5,974 nt of DNA from Boseongicola sp. SB0675_bin_26 (GTDB taxonomy: Bacteria > Pseudomonadota > Alphaproteobacteria > Rhodobacterales > Rhodobacteraceae). This document shows positions 5,338-5,974 of the stretch, one piece after another. Location: the NCBI GenBank assembly GCA_009843725.1, contig VYCX01000213.1:1-5974 (forward strand). The letters are read 5' to 3'. The translations under genes were made by a program, and so were the position numbers. The notes below the pieces were generated by a model. That model had not been told where the DNA came from. It saw only the letters and a program-made list of their open reading frames with translations, and ran no database searches. Numbering within the stretch: position 1 is the stretch's first letter; the number at the start of each line of letters is the position of its first letter.

Positions 5338-5974
5338 ATGGGCGACAGGCCGCAAACACCACTTCTGGACACCATTTCCCTGCCTTCTGACCTGAAGCGC
5401 CTTTCGGACGGCGAACTCAGGATACTTGCGGACGAACTGCGTGCAGAGACGATCAGCGCGGTCAGCGAAACCGGCGGGCATCTCGGCGCGGGCCTGGGCG
5501 TTGTCGAACTGACCGTGGCGCTCCATGCGGTGTTTGACGCCCCGAAGGACAAGCTCATCTGGGACGTGTCGCACCAGTGCTATCCGCACAAGATCCTCAC
5601 CGACCGGCGCGACCGGATCAGGACGCTCAGGCAGAAGGACGGATTGTCGGGCTTCACCAAGCGGACCGAAAGCCCTTACGACCCGTTCGGCGCGGCGCAC
5701 AGTTCGACCTCGATCTCTGCGGCTCTGGGATTCACGGTCGCCCGCGAACTTGGCGGTGCCTGCGAGAGCGGTCTCGGCGACGCCGTTGCCGTCATCGGCG
5801 ACGGGGCGATCAGCGCAGGCATGGCCTATGAGGCGTTGAACAACGCGGGCGACCTCAAGAAGCGCCTGATTGTCATCCTGAATGACAACGAGATGTCCAT
5901 TGCGCCGCCGGTCGGCGCAATGTCCGCCTACCTCACGAGGCTCTATGCCGGCGTCCCGTTCCAGGAGCTGCAGT
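5338..5974 (+). CDS. dxs: 1-deoxy-D-xylulose-5-phosphate synthase, N-terminal part (runs off the window)
   Basis: The frame stays open to the window end and gives 212 residues, about one third of a protein usually near 620-640. DXS joins pyruvate and glyceraldehyde-3-phosphate with thiamine diphosphate, the first and flux-controlling step of the MEP isoprenoid pathway. Seen: [20 protein letters not shown] with the catalytic His48/49 region; [15 protein letters not shown] (73-87); [11 protein letters not shown] (121-131); and the thiamine-diphosphate/Mg motif [18 protein letters not shown] (154-171) closing at NDNEMSI (182-188). Residue 89 is Asp in ILTDRR, where relatives such as E. coli have Gly (ILTGRR); I do not know an effect. 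GGAGG at 5329-5333 is a strong ribosome site four bases before the ATG. It is the fourth gene of the deacetylase-xseB-ispA-dxs operon. Confidence 0.96.
   Translation, partial: MGDRPQTPLLDTISLPSDLKRLSDGELRILADELRAETISAVSETGGHLGAGLGVVELTVALHAVFDAPKDKLIWDVSHQCYPHKILTDRRDRIRTLRQKDGLSGFTKRTESPYDPFGAAHSSTSISAALGFTVARELGGACESGLGDAVAVIGDGAISAGMAYEALNNAGDLKKRLIVILNDNEMSIAPPVGAMSAYLTRLYAGVPFQELQ

Noticed and set aside
1..5974. CRISPR array, tRNA, rRNA or toxin-antitoxin pair
   Set aside because: No regularly spaced repeats, tRNA-like cloverleaf, rRNA sequence or recognisable toxin or antitoxin motif was seen on either strand.

Overview
The window looks like a high-GC alphaproteobacterial chromosome, most likely Rhodobacterales. 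Two things point there: the order HDAC-family deacetylase, xseB, ispA, dxs with overlapping stop/start codons, and the strongly GC-biased third codon positions. The genus cannot be named from this sequence.

The window has two halves. Bases 3294-5974 are a compact housekeeping operon. A zinc-dependent histone-deacetylase-family amidohydrolase overlaps xseB (exonuclease VII small subunit) by ATGA. xseB overlaps ispA (farnesyl diphosphate synthase) by GTGA, and 15 bases later comes the 5' part of dxs (1-deoxy-D-xylulose-5-phosphate synthase), cut by the window end. dxs makes the first dedicated precursor of the MEP isoprenoid pathway and ispA makes C15 farnesyl diphosphate for quinones, undecaprenyl phosphate and carotenoids. 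xseB is an operon passenger in DNA repair.

Bases 1-3293 are a mosaic accessory region. In order it holds: the last 37 codons of an outer-membrane beta-barrel protein (1-114); debris that includes an internal piece of an IS1634-like DDE transposase (about 339-618); a small secreted protein resembling the allene oxide cyclase barrel-like group (732-1241), lower in GC than its surroundings; an unrecognised gene that reads well only if a frame change near 1571-1590 is allowed (1238-1962); a GPP34 (GOLPH3-like) protein whose probable GTG start overlaps the preceding stop (1962-2642); and a decayed minus-strand TnpB relic (about 2920-3150), with hairpin/palindrome structures at 2802-2821 and 2738-2753 where the 3' end of such an element would lie. 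The relic ends only about 150 bases before the deacetylase start.

No convincing new multi-gene system is visible. The best candidates for a second look are the coupled pair of unknown gene plus GPP34 between two transposon relics, and the TnpB relic, whose first RuvC aspartate position reads as asparagine.
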